Source: Calonectria ilicicola (Eukaryota > Ascomycota > Sordariomycetes > Hypocreales > Nectriaceae). From it: a stretch of DNA of 64,000 nucleotides. Each line of letters begins with the position of its first letter. Position 1 is the first letter of the stretch. A model generated the notes under the pieces. It had not been told where the DNA came from, ran no database searches, and saw only the letters and a program-made list of their open reading frames with translations. This document shows positions 11,254-22,218 of the stretch, in pieces. The position numbers and the translations under genes were made by a program. The stretch lies in contig CP085825.1 in the NCBI GenBank assembly GCA_020809705.1, positions 248,001-312,000 of the forward strand, given 5' to 3'.

Positions 11254-12079
11254 TTGGTAATCTTGTTAAAAGAGGTTATACATTGGTAGTCTGGTGCAAG
11301 CCTATCCCTCTCAACATAGTAACGTGATTCTTCAGAGAGGCTCCATTGCCTGTCCAATCAATCTCAGCCCTGGTGCACCGGCATTATTGTCACAAGCACA
11401 GTTGAGCAGATAAGGTTCGGTAGGTCCGGGCAAGGCAGAGAAGGATGGGCCTAGGCGTTGCCATTGCATAACTTCTAGAAGCAGGTTTCTTTGGAGAACA
11501 TCTTTTATTTTATTTGTTATATGACTGTCCTAAAAATTGATCTTTGTTGTTTGATAAGTTGAGCTCACGGTTACATTTTAACACAAATAAATTTACCCTT
11601 CCCATGCAGGGCTCGGGTTGAAATTTGGACTAGATAAATTCAATTTATTCCTATTTCCAATCGGATAGTAAAATTAATGAAAATTTTATCATTAAGCAGC
11701 TTTTTATTCAAATGTATCGCAATTCTACCATCGCGTTTTCTTTTACCACCATGGGTCACGTTGATTCTACGCCGTCGCATCACGCAAGCGGTCCACCTCA
11801 TGTCGCAATCCGGTCGCTTTTTTCTAATGGATCGATATGACACACGAAATAAACGATACCCCTAACAGAATAAATAACGCATCGTAAATGGGGAAAGTTT
11901 TATTTTATCATATAAGCGATGTACTGGAAAAATGGAACGTGTCTGGCGTGATGGTAATCTTAGATTACTCATAACAATTACATCCATCTTTTTTTCCGTT
12001 TCTTTCAGAACGGTATTTAAGCCTCCAATTTGCATTTCAATCACTTGGTCTACTATCTAAATTAGAAAAATCGTCTGAA
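11254..12079. other. Intergenic, AT-rich, no gene seen
   Basis: About 0.8 kb with A/T runs and only short frames. It should hold the terminator of the preceding gene and the promoter of the following MFS gene. Confidence 0.5.
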
Positions 12080-13781
12080 ATGGGTTCTGAAACTGAGGCC
12101 AAGGTCTCCAGCACAGAAATCTTTCAAGAGACTGCAATTGTTTCAGAAAAAGATGCTGATGTCACCCTACGGATCGTTGAGGAGCACGGGGATGAATTTG
12201 GGCCATTGAATCCCGAAGATGAAAGGAAATTGCGACGCAAGCTATACATTTATGTTATGGGCTTGTTATCTGCTATCAACTTGCTACTTTTTGTAAGTGC
12301 TCTGCCAGCAACGATGAGATAATGCTTCTCACATATTACAGATCGACAAGTCCACCCTTGGGTACGCTGCTATTCTAGGTCTATTTGAAGAAACGGGGAT
12401 AAGCAAAGCGCAATACAACAATCTAGGAACTTTCTTTTACGTCGGTTAGACATTCCGTACCCCTCTGACCATTCGCTTATGTTGCATTTATCTAACAGAG
12501 TTTGAAATAGGGTACCTTGCAGCACAATGGCCTGGGCACTATGCTATGCAAAAACTTCCTCTTGGAAAATTCGTGGCTGGACTAATATTCATGTGGGGTG
12601 TCACTGTCTTGCTTCATTGTGTGGCAACAAAATACGCCGGGCTGGTTGTATTGCGCTTGTTACTAGGCGCAAGTGAGTCCGTTGTCGTTCCTGCTATGGA
12701 GATGACGATCGGAATGTTTTTCATCCGCCATGAACAATCATTCCTTCAGCCGTTCCTTTGGGCAACTTCGGCGGCTGCACCAATATGCGCAGCGTTTATT
12801 TCATATGGACTCTTATGGAGCAACAGCCACGTCCTCCCATGGAAACTCTTTATGATTATTACTGGTGGGCTTTCTATTATTCTCTCAGCGGCTGTTTGGT
12901 TCTACTACCCAGACAACCCAGCTAAAGCAAAATTCTTGACTCTCGAAGAGAAGGTCAATGTTATTAAGCGTGTCCACGAATCTAGCCAGAGTTCCATTGA
13001 GCAAAAGCAGTTCAAAAAGGCGCAATTTTCGGAAACTCTGCGTGATCCTGTGTCGTGGCTATTTTGCTTACAGGCTTTTACGCTGATGATGTCAAACAAT
13101 CTCACCTATGGACAGCAAAACCTAATCACCAAAGCACTCGGTGTGACTAGTTTAGGTTCTACACTAGTGGCTGCTGCGGGTGGAGGTTTCGGCGTCATTA
13201 TCTGTTTAGCTGGTACATTTGCACTGCGGTGGTGGCCGTCAAATTTAGCTCTGCACGGGCTTGTGTGGTGTTTACCAGCCATCGCAGGTGGAATCGGTAT
13301 GGTCGCCATTGATTGGGACAAGAAACTCGCCATGCTGGCATGCTTACTGCTGGCTGGACACACATATGGAAATACCTACATCATAGCACTTGGTTGGACA
13401 TCATCATCTGCAGCGGGCTATACGAAAAAGCTGACTCGCAACGTCATGTTTATGCTTGGCTATAGCGTTGCAAACTTGATTTCCCCTCAAATCTGGGTGC
13501 CCCGCGATGCCCCGCGCTATTATGGAGCATGGATAGCGCAGATCGTTGTCAGCTGGTTTGGAACGCCTCTGATTCTATTTGTGATTCAATATATTTTGAG
13601 GCGCAGGAATGCCGAGCGCAAGCTATGGGCTGAAGGACTCACTGAAGAAGAAAGAAAATCTCATCAGCTAGGAGAGGTGACGCAGCTGGATGAAAATGGT
13701 GCTGTTGTGCGCAAAAAGGTTGATATTTCTATGCTGGATTTGACTGATTTGGAAAACCGATTCTTCATCTATCCTATATAA
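12080..13781 (+). CDS. MFS transporter, allantoate permease (Dal5/anion:cation symporter) family
   Basis: Three exons: 12080-12292, 12342-12444, 12511-13781; 528 aa. For the second intron I chose the acceptor at 12510 (GAAATAG) over an earlier CAG at 12498, because it yields [13 protein letters not shown], the usual TM2 motif. [20 protein letters not shown] precedes TM1, as in the Dal5/Tna1/Seo1 group that carries organic anions such as allantoate, nicotinate or small peptides. [19 protein letters not shown] matches TM4. It lies upstream of pectin-degradation genes, so transport of a sugar acid or pectin product is conceivable but unproven. Confidence 0.85.
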
Positions 13782-14200
13782 GATACCTACTTACTCGCTT
13801 AGGTAGCGAGTATTCCCTGCTATTTAATCACATCTAATTGACATAAAGTTCACTTTTCGAAACTCGGAACGAGGTTACCCATATGTAATGTGCATTGCGT
13901 ATCTACTCCAGAACTCTTTGTCCTCGAATGGTCAGAACCATTGTGGGCATAATTAAGATTCCATTACGGATATGACTGACCGCTTCTTGAAACTTTTCCT
14001 AGGTCAACTGCAGAAGCAAACCACTCTTCGAATGCATGCTCATCTCTCAAAGGCTTGCTGAACACACGAGTCTAGTAATACATGGTTGGGAAATGGCTCC
14101 AATGGAGAGTTATAGACATCTCAAATATATGTACTGCCTGCCTAATATTCTTGCAAGCGTTGAAGAATTTTAACAATCAAACATTAACACGCGTTACTTT
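13782..14200. other. Convergent intergenic region, no gene seen
   Basis: 419 bp between the stops of two convergent genes. No gene or repeat was recognised. Confidence 0.5.
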
Positions 14201-15406
14201 TTAGAACTTGCGGTGATCCCATTCAACGGCGGCGTTGATGAAAGGACCAATGCCACGCAAGTCATTTTGAACAAGACCAATGCTGGAGTAGTACTAGAAA
14301 TAGTTAGTATTATTTCTGTGTTATCGTTCGAAAAAGCTTACCTCAAATGTAGCGTTGCTTCCTAGGCTTCCAACCTCAACGGTGCCCTCCCAGTTGATCG
14401 TTCCGTTGTTGTTCTCGGTGACCCACAGGTCAATGAGAGCCTTGTATGCCTTCTTGGCGGGTGCAGCATACTCGGACTTCTTAAGGATGCCCTGGTTCAG
14501 GCCCTTGAGCATACCAAAGGTGAACATGGCACTGGCACTGCTCTCGAGGTAGTTACCATCAACGTCCTCGTACTGAGTGTCCATGATGTTCCACCACCCA
14601 CCAAGCTCGTCCTGGGAGTTCTTCAATCCCTTAGCCTGAGCGGTGAAGTACTGGATGAATCTGGCACGGGCAGGGTGGCTCTTGGGGAAAAGAGCGTAGA
14701 CCTCAAGCAATGCCATGAAGTACCATCCATCAGCGCGAGCCCAAACCAGAGGGGCCGCGCCGGTAACGGGGTCAGCCCAGACGGCGGTCTTGCTCTCGTC
14801 ATATCCGTGCAAGAGCAGTCCATTGGCCTTGCGGGTGTGGTTGTAAATGTTGTCAAATTGACGGGCAATATCATCCCAAGCGGTCTGGTTGTTTGGCTGG
14901 AAGAGCGACACGTACTTGGCATAGAAGGTGTCGGCCATGTAAATGCCGTCTAACCACATTTGGTTGGGGTAGGTGGGGTCACGGTGCCAGAAACCACCAG
15001 TTGGCGTTCGTGGGTGCTTGTCGAGCATGGCCTTGATGCCATCGGCGGCAAGCTTGTACTTGGTCTCGCCAGTCTCTTCATACCAGAAAAGGATGCTGTT
15101 GCCGAATCGGTAGTTGTCAAGGGAGTACTTGGCATAGGGAAATGTGTCAATGCTTCCGTTTGCAAGGACCAAGGCATCGACTTGCTCCCGGTAGAAGTCG
15201 TACACGGTCTCGTTGCCCGCTGTTTCATAATAATTTTGCAAGCCGGAATGGAGGGTTGCATAGGAATAATGGAAACCAGGCTCGGCAATGCCACGGCTAA
15301 TGACAGAGTCTGTCATCCACTTCGCATAGGACTGGGACTTGTTGCAGGCCGGTGCGGCTGCGGCGCCAGCCGCTGCAAGTAGAGTGTAAACGAAAAAGTC
15401 CTTCAT
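14201..15406 (-). CDS. GH105 unsaturated rhamnogalacturonyl hydrolase-like, secreted
   Basis: Two exons, 15406-14342 and 14293-14201; 385 aa. The intron (14341-14294, 48 nt) has GTAAGC, CTAAC and TAG, and replaces a short frame-end with a C-terminus containing GIGPFINAAVEWDHRKF. A signal peptide covers roughly residues 1-18 (KDFFVYTLLAAAGAAAAPA). GGFWHRDPTYPNQMWLDGIYM and WARADGWYFMALLEVY are typical of GH105 (YteR/YesR) (alpha/alpha)6 barrels, which remove the unsaturated uronic acid left by pectate or rhamnogalacturonan lyases. The neighbouring exopolygalacturonase and the distant GH78 gene fit pectin use. Confidence 0.88.
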
Positions 15407-17290
15407 GTTGTCTGTATTAAAGAATGTAGTAATTGCCCTAGAGATTCAATGAGAAAATTCCACGAGGACCCGAGTTATAAAGACATCTTAAAAGACAAGG
15501 TACACGTAAACAAATGAGAGTGCACCTGCAATGTAACCCTTTTCATCGCATGTTATGCTGGGCGCCCCACCAACATGAAAAGAGTCCTGGTCTGTCAATT
15601 GCCCTACACTGTTAACACGAGACGAACGCTTCTAAACCTTCTGGTCCTCTAAATTTGAGCTACTGTACGGACATGCCGTCATCAGTTGTGGAAAAACATT
15701 ATCCGAGCCAAGTTAGCCCAATTATCCGTTGTTGGTAGACCTGCGGGGAACCCAGCTTGGATTGGTGGAGATGGAAAATCATGGTGGGCTTTCCGAAACG
15801 GGAATATGGCGCCGGGCCAACGCCAAGACGTCCAGGTAGGCATCCCTTGATTTAAGGCATGTCTCTCGTATAGAATCCTTGAGAATAGAAAAAGATAAGG
15901 CCAACAACAATAATTGAGTTGCTCACCGCATGCGGATTCACGTGCTGTGCTGCCGGACACCGAAAGTTGATGATTTGCTAAAAGCGAGAACGAAGTGAAT
16001 GAATGAAGGAGTTTATGGACTCAAGCCACACCCAATTAAAATCAAGTAGGCCGAGTCAAGCTTCACAAAAGAGTTTACAAACATGCATAAACGGGTAGAT
16101 GGAGCCAGCCAGTTATGAAATCGTCCTCGGTTCAAATGACCAGTCCGACCCGGCGCCCCACTGTTCGATCAGAACGTTGAAGATCATCGACTTTTAGAGA
16201 TGCCGATGAGCTTGAAGCCTCCACTTACTGAGCACTCGCCTCAGACGACTCGTTTCATCGGTCATTGCTCAACCAATATTGGCTATAGACCCCGTCTCGG
16301 CTTTGTTTGCCGGACGTCATTGGATTTTTCTTCTCTGCTCACAAAAAGGATCATTTTAGTGATCATCGGGCCAGAATATTCGCCAAAGGGGTAGCACTAA
16401 CGGTAGCCCGGGCCTGCCTTGATGACAGGGGCTCATCAGTGTAGCAACCCGACGAATCCATTCTGTGGATCTATCGCGAAATTCAAGGGTACTCCTTTCG
16501 TCCCTGAACAGAGCAGATTTGATGACCGAGCAATCCGGGACGACGTGGACGGTGGAAATGCAGGTCATACAACAAAGGGATTGGTGGAAAATTGTCCGTC
16601 TTTATTCCTGAGCTATTCCCGCTGCATGGGTTGTAAAATGAGGGCTGAAGCTGGAGCCAATCCCCCACTAATCCAAAACAGCCGAGAAAGTGCCCTTGTC
16701 TGACGCGGCCGACGCCCCGCTGAGGCAAATACGTGACGAGTAAAATGGACGGAGGAGCAATCCATGAAGCCGCTTCGGGATTATTTAGAATTAGGCTTGC
16801 CTGGATGGCACAAGTCTAAGCACTCTAGTCGTGCGGATAAACCACAACCAAAGAAGTGTAAATTTATGGTTAATGGGTCAGATTTTGATCGCGCTTTCAT
16901 TTCTTGCGATTTTTTTTTTAGCGATTCTCCGCCTCGCTTGTCTCATACGGTTAGTAACCGCGTATTGGATCGCTCGCAATGCCCATCTCCTTCTTGCCCT
17001 TTTCGAACGAACGTATGGTGTAAATTCTTCCAAGAAACAAACAATGTTCAAGATTTCTGAACATCGAATGACACTACTGTAAATATGGATTCAGGCTAAA
17101 ATACCCCGCCTACGAACATGATCAAGCCTTGGCTGCGATTACTAGTTTGAGAAGGAACAGCATTCAACAAAGCAAATATGTGATACCATTCTACTTTAAT
17201 GCCCTTGAGCGTAATTACATTTAATTTGAACAATGATCTTTCAAGTCCTTCAAGGGTTCTCACCGCCGGGGAAATCTCAAGGCACACAAA
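15407..17290. other. Intergenic, 1.9 kb between divergent GH105 and GH28 genes
   Basis: It holds the promoters of both genes. Several frames of 60-100 codons on both strands overlap each other and have no family signal, so I see no gene here. Confidence 0.5.
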
Positions 17291-18697
17291 ATGCAGCTTT
17301 CCGCCATACTTGTCCTTGTTATTGCCACTATTGATGGCTTGGCGTATGCAAACGTTGCCAAACGCCCGCACATAGAACCAAGCCCTCTTCAACCATACAA
17401 ACCATTCCCTTCATCGCGCCCTCGTACCAAAACTTGTATTGTAAACCCGGGTCCCAAAGGCCATGATGATGCTCCGAGGATCATTGCTGCTTTGAAGAAA
17501 TGCAACAATGGTGGAACAATTGTTCTAAACAAGGAGTACAATGTTTGTACACCTATGGATCTTAGGTTTCTCAAACATGTGGACGTTGCATTGACTGGCA
17601 CCATCAAATTCTGTGATAAAATTGATAAGTGGGTATCAACTAACTTCCAATATCCATTTCAAGATGGATCTAGCTGGTGGCTCTGGGGTGGCGAGGATAT
17701 CAACTTGTATGGCGCTGGTGTGGGAACTATTGATGGAAATGGTCAAGTTTGGTATGATGGATATGCCAAAAATAGTTCCATCAAAAGGCCAACTCTTTTC
17801 GTCACGGATGGATGGCATGGTGGATCTATTACGGGTCTTAGATTGCGCCAATCTCCTAATGTGAGTGAAAGCGTTTTCAGTGACATTCAATAACTAACAG
17901 ATAAGTGGCACAATCTCATCGCCAACAGCTCTGACATCATCATCTCCGATATTGATATCTTCTCGCGCTCGACTTCCGAGAACTTTGCCAAAAATTTGGA
18001 TGGGTGGGACACTTATCGATCCGATAATCTAATCATCCAAAATTCCTACATTGACCATGATGATGACTGCGTCTCCTTCAAACCTAACAGCACCAATGTT
18101 ATTGTCCAAGGTTTGGTTTGCAATTCATCGCATGGTATTTCTGTTGGTTCTCTTGGTCAATATCCGGGCACATTTGACATTATAGAAAATTTGTACATTT
18201 ACAATATTTCCATGAGCAACGCATCTGATGGCGCACGACTCAAGGTCTGGCCTGGGGAGGGAGCAGTAACGCATGATGGATGGATTGGTGGGGGGGGTAC
18301 TGGCTATGTCCGCAACGTTACCTACGACCGCTTTTATCATAAAAACAACGACGCAGCAATCAAAATAGACCAATGCTATGGGGCGGTAAACGCATCGACA
18401 TGCGAAGAACACCCCTCAGGGATGATATTGACTGATATCTTATTCAAGAATTTCTAGGGTACAACGTCAACTGCGAACGATCCAGTCGTTGGTTCATTGA
18501 TTTGCAGCTCCGAGGACGTAAGTAATTCCCTTTGTCCATCTTAATTCATACTTATTGACAAAAAATAGAGCTGCGATAATATAGCGGCAGAAAACGTGAC
18601 CGTCTTGCCACCAAGTGGAAAGCCCGCTCAGTGGAAATGCAGAAACATGGACAAAGAATTGTTGGATTTGAACGGGGTTGGGTGCATAGATGGCTAG
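17291..18697 (+). pseudogene. GH28 exopolygalacturonase with a premature in-frame TAG
   Basis: Exons 17291-17860, 17906-18517 and 18569-18697. A signal peptide begins MQLSAILVLVIATIDGLAYA. The GH28 core is intact: LDGWDTY, NSYIDHDDDCVSFKP, the SHGISVGSLGQY block (usual GHG) and RLKVWPG. Exon 2 is broken by TAG at 18455-18457 in the context FKNF-stop-GTTST. The same frame continues past it, through a normal 51-nt intron, to a conserved C-terminus with four cysteines ending GVGCIDG at 18697. About 62 residues are lost. Homologues usually have an aromatic residue at this place, so one G-to-A change (TGG to TAG) would explain it. The truncated protein may still fold poorly or not at all. Intron 1 uses an AAG acceptor (17905). 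Confidence 0.8.
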
Positions 18698-19166
18698 GCA
18701 CTAGATTTTTGGAAAGAGCTGGGGTTTCCTTGTTCTTTTTTGCTTCCTTATTGGTTCATATAGCTGTTTTCTTTCGACATCAGTGTGATTTCTGGTTGAA
18801 CTCATCCCATTCCTAGGTGGTCAATGATCTGAGTAGCTATCGGGTCGGAGGGACTACCGGGTAGTTTGCGGAGACTTTTTGGTTAGTTCCGAGATCCTTC
18901 GGCATTAACAGCGAAGCAACCAATCAGCATTGACCTTGGATCAGGGATGGCACGGCAAATATTTGTGCTACCTGCGACTCGGCTGAGCTTTGTCAAGAAG
19001 TAACATTTCATTGATCGAATGAGAAAAGCATAGCCAATTGTGCGATGAGCTGATTTGCTCTTCCTTATAAGCCGTCCCTCGCTCTAAATATTCAGATACG
19101 AAATGCTAGATTTCATCGAACAATAGTTTCAGCCTCGGCAACTTTTAGTCCACACCCAACTCGACG
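18698..19166. promoter_or_regulatory. Intergenic, promoter of the DJ-1/PfpI gene
   Basis: 469 bp with no gene. CTATAAGCC-type and TAAATATT sequences at about 19066-19092 could act as core promoter. Confidence 0.4.
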
Positions 19167-20001
19167 ATGACAGCATCGCACCGTATCCGCATTGGGGCGT
19201 TCATGCCAACCGGGTCACAATTGCTCGACATCTCTACCATTGATGTCCTCGGCTCCATGTCCCAAGCCCACATGCACGCTCTTGACAAAGTGGTTCCTCA
19301 CAATGAATTGCAAGCTCCTGAAGTAATCATCTCATATATTACAACGCCAGCGCAGGGATATGACATCGCGCTCACATCCAACATGATGATAAAAGCAACA
19401 CATTCTTACCAAGATGCCGATGTGGCCCCAGGCCGGTTGGACATTGTTGTGATCCCGGGCGCCGATCCAGAGGCTCAGTTTGACGAAGGTGGTCTAGAGT
19501 GGCTTCGAGGTCACTTTAATACCCCTGGAGTGGACATATTATGTGTCTGCACTGGTATTTATTTGTGCGGCGCTGCCGGGATCCTCAAGGGCAAAAGGGT
19601 GAGCGGACCGAGGGGACTACAGACAGATCTTGTCAAACGATTTTCAGGAATGATCTTGGTTGGCGACAAGTATCGATGGTTTCAAGATGGCAACTTATGG
19701 ACCAGCGGTAAGTAAGCCAGCTCAAGAGCATCCCCCACATGATGGGAGCAATTATTCTTACAATTAGTGACGATATCTAGGCGGGATAACAAATGGAAAT
19801 GATCTGATGGTTGCATATGTTCAGGAATCAGGGCGTTGGCCCCATTTAACACACAATGTCGAGTCCATAACTAGGATCGAAGCACGCGGACAGATCTATG
19901 GGACAAGTCAGTACAAGTTTGTTTTTAGCCTTGTCTGGGCTCTTCTGGGAGCTTGGTTTTCTCGACCAGCCCAGTCCAATGATGTCAGGCCTACTAAGTA
20001 G
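19167..20001 (+). CDS. DJ-1/PfpI family protein (isonitrile hydratase-like superfamily)
   Basis: Two exons, 19167-19707 and 19781-20001; 253 aa. The GTAAGT...CTAG intron joins LWTSG to GITNGNDLMVAYV. The start MTASHRIRIGAFMPTGSQLLDISTIDVLG is the first beta strand and helix of the class-I amidotransferase-like fold. PGADPEAQFDEGGLEWLR and ILCVCTGIYLCGAAGIL hold the nucleophile-elbow Cys (Cys128), and GKRVSGP is also typical. A hydrophobic segment near the C-terminus (FVFSLVWALLGAWF) is unusual. The superfamily includes bacterial isonitrile hydratase, amidases, proteases and glyoxalases, so function is open. Its nearness to an isocyanide synthase makes detoxification of isonitriles worth testing. 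Confidence 0.8.
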
Positions 20002-20637
20002 GGCAGCCTTTGACGAATATTGAAAGCACTATACTTGTAAAATAGAACCGTTACTTTCCGTCAACATGCCAATTAAGTAACGGACCTAAGTAAATAAAAA
20101 TCGACGATATTTTTTCGATTCAAACTTACCAACTGAATCGGATATGGTCACCAAGCCGTACCTTTCCAGTCCTAATATGCAAAGAAACAGGCTTAGTCGA
20201 TTACCTGCGACTGCAAAGAATATACTACCGGAAAACTCGGCAAGTCACGTCAAATCGAAAAAGATGCAGAAGGATTTTGCCCTAAAATATGATTTTATTA
20301 CTCAATTTAAGTTTTGGGCTAAGATATCAACCACCTCAACCATTCCAAACCACCGCCATTTTTTGCAATTGGGTTTTTCGTTTTTTACTTCCTTCGTTCC
20401 TGTTTTTGGTCGAATTTTTTAACCCCTCATCCACTAAATCACTCACCCGCCGAGAACGAAACTTCCATCAAACTTTTTGTTAGTCGGGCCAATCGTCCTC
20501 GAGACCGTCGCTGGACCCGATATATGGGCCTAGACCAGCAGAAGTATCAGTAGAGGCAACAATACCAGCATCAATTGGGCTAGAGCTGCCGATAATGCGA
20601 CCTCAGGCTGGTCAGGCCGTAGACATTCTGGATGAGC
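20002..20637. other. Convergent intergenic region, no gene seen
   Basis: 636 bp between converging genes, with only short frames. Confidence 0.5.
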
Positions 20638-22218
20638 TTATTTGGCAACACCGAGGCAAGCAAAGACCTGCTTGAAGGCCTGCTCCTCAATGGCAAAGAG
20701 ACCGCCGTGGTCGAGGAGAGCAGCGGGGTGCCACTGAGTGGGATCGATGCGCTCAAGAAGACCGGGGTAGCTGGTCAAGCCAATGGGCTCAGTAACTCCC
20801 CATGGGTTGCGGAGAACGATGTACTGCTTCTGGCCCTGGACAGCGTATCCCAGAACGGAGTAGGCGTGGTTGGCAACGATATTGCTGCCGCGGTAGGGGG
20901 AGTTCTCCTCGCTGCCATTGCTGGTGGCGTAGGTGAAAGCGACCATCGGGTTGATGGTCTTGAAGTTCAAGCTGTTGCGGCGAACAAGGCCAAGAAGATC
21001 GGCGCTAGAGTGGTTGTGGGTCATGAAATACTGGGGCTCACGGCCGTTGATCTGAGCCATGGCCTTGACGGGGTCACCAGAGTGAGCCTGAGTGATATCT
21101 GGCTGCTCGTTGGAGCTACCGGTGATCCACTTGACGAAGGCCTTCTCATAGAGCGAGGGCCAGATGTCAGCACCATCGCTGGAGCGGCAGTACAGTGGCT
21201 GGTTGTTGGTGTTGTTGATGGGGATCTCATAGTTGACAACAACGGTCTCAGAGCGGGAGTTGTTGTGGCCGCCCTTGTCATGGAAGCGGATGTGAAGTCG
21301 CTTCTTCTCATCGCGGGACTGGTGGACGCGGGTAGCGCGGTTGATGCAGCTGGGATCCGACCAGAAGACGGAGAAGAGAGCGGCAACGAGCCAGCTGTTG
21401 CTGCAAGCACCCTGAGTGGGGTCATCAAACTTGTGGAGAGTCTTCTTCCTGTCGTCAATCTCAAACGAAGCAATGTTGCCAATCAGGCGCTGAGCTGAGT
21501 TCTGGAAGAACTGGTCGTACATGTCGCGCCATGTGCTGTTGGGGGGTGTCCACTGGCCCTTCTCGAGTCTGTAGGGGTTGATGAGCTCGTTGATGGACCT
21601 GGTGACATCACGGTTGGTCACCTTTCGGCCAACAGACTGGGCCTCAAGAACCAAGTGAAGCTTGCCGTTCTGCATGCGGGCTGTCTTGATGCGGGTCTTG
21701 TTGATGTCCTTGAGGCCAATCTTCTCAAGATCCTCGACCTTCTCGGCCTCAGATAGGTCAGGAGTAATCAAGTCCTCCTCCTGGAGAATCTTGATGTCCT
21801 TCTCGGACAACATCTCGGCCATGCGCTCCTTCTGGTTGAGCTTCAGTCCAGAGTAGAGGACAGAAGAGTTCCTCATGTCAAAGAGTTCATCATAGTCGGT
21901 CTGAAGAACGTTGGACAAGATCTGAGCCGACATCACCGAGTTTCGGTCGATGCTTCGGCCAAGGAGAGCCTCAACAAGAGCATAGGGGTTGACAGCACCA
22001 ACCCGGACGTTCTTGGGTGGAGAGTCGGGCTTCATGCTGCCACGTCCAGAGTTGCGGGACTCGAGCTTCACGCCGAGGTCATCGTAGTCGTCCCGAAGAA
22101 CGCTAGATCCGCTGGACTCTGGCTTCTCGAATCGCTGGCCGAGAAGAGCTTCGACGAGAGCATAGGGGTCGATGGCGACCTTGCTGTCACTGGGGGAGGA
22201 GCCTCGAATGTCACCCAT
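20638..22218 (-). CDS. Calpain-like cysteine protease with duplicated N-terminal module
   Basis: Intronless, 526 aa, with ATG at 22218 and TAA at 20638. The catalytic triad is visible: Cys272 in TQGACSNSWLVAAL, His451 in NHAYSVLGYA and Asn471 in LRNPWG, the C2-type calpain arrangement. The Cys-to-Trp spacing (CSNSW) is wider than the usual GDCW. The first ~115 residues contain two copies of a module: PYALVEALLG at 18-27 and 78-87, each followed by VLxxDYDxL (about 40-48 and 104-112). No signal peptide, C2 or EF-hand region is visible. Strong GC bias at third positions opens an 867-bp shadow frame on the other strand. Function is unknown; intracellular proteolysis is likely. Confidence 0.85.
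   Translation of the reverse strand: MGDIRGSSPSDSKVAIDPYALVEALLGQRFEKPESSGSSVLRDDYDDLGVKLESRNSGRGSMKPDSPPKNVRVGAVNPYALVEALLGRSIDRNSVMSAQILSNVLQTDYDELFDMRNSSVLYSGLKLNQKERMAEMLSEKDIKILQEEDLITPDLSEAEKVEDLEKIGLKDINKTRIKTARMQNGKLHLVLEAQSVGRKVTNRDVTRSINELINPYRLEKGQWTPPNSTWRDMYDQFFQNSAQRLIGNIASFEIDDRKKTLHKFDDPTQGACSNSWLVAALFSVFWSDPSCINRATRVHQSRDEKKRLHIRFHDKGGHNNSRSETVVVNYEIPINNTNNQPLYCRSSDGADIWPSLYEKAFVKWITGSSNEQPDITQAHSGDPVKAMAQINGREPQYFMTHNHSSADLLGLVRRNSLNFKTINPMVAFTYATSNGSEENSPYRGSNIVANHAYSVLGYAVQGQKQYIVLRNPWGVTEPIGLTSYPGLLERIDPTQWHPAALLDHGGLFAIEEQAFKQVFACLGVAK

Noticed and set aside
12480..12510. Earlier CAG acceptor (ending 12498) for the second intron of the Dal5-like gene
   Set aside because: It keeps frame but inserts four residues (EFEI) into the conserved FYVGYL segment of TM2; the later TAG acceptor gives the family sequence.
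16200..17082. Several short frames between the GH105 and GH28 genes
   Set aside because: They overlap in different frames on both strands, with no starts in good context and no motif.
20632..21498. A 288-codon open frame on the plus strand opposite the calpain gene
   Set aside because: It is a mirror of the highly biased codon use of the calpain gene; its Ala/Val/Gly-rich translation has no family signal.
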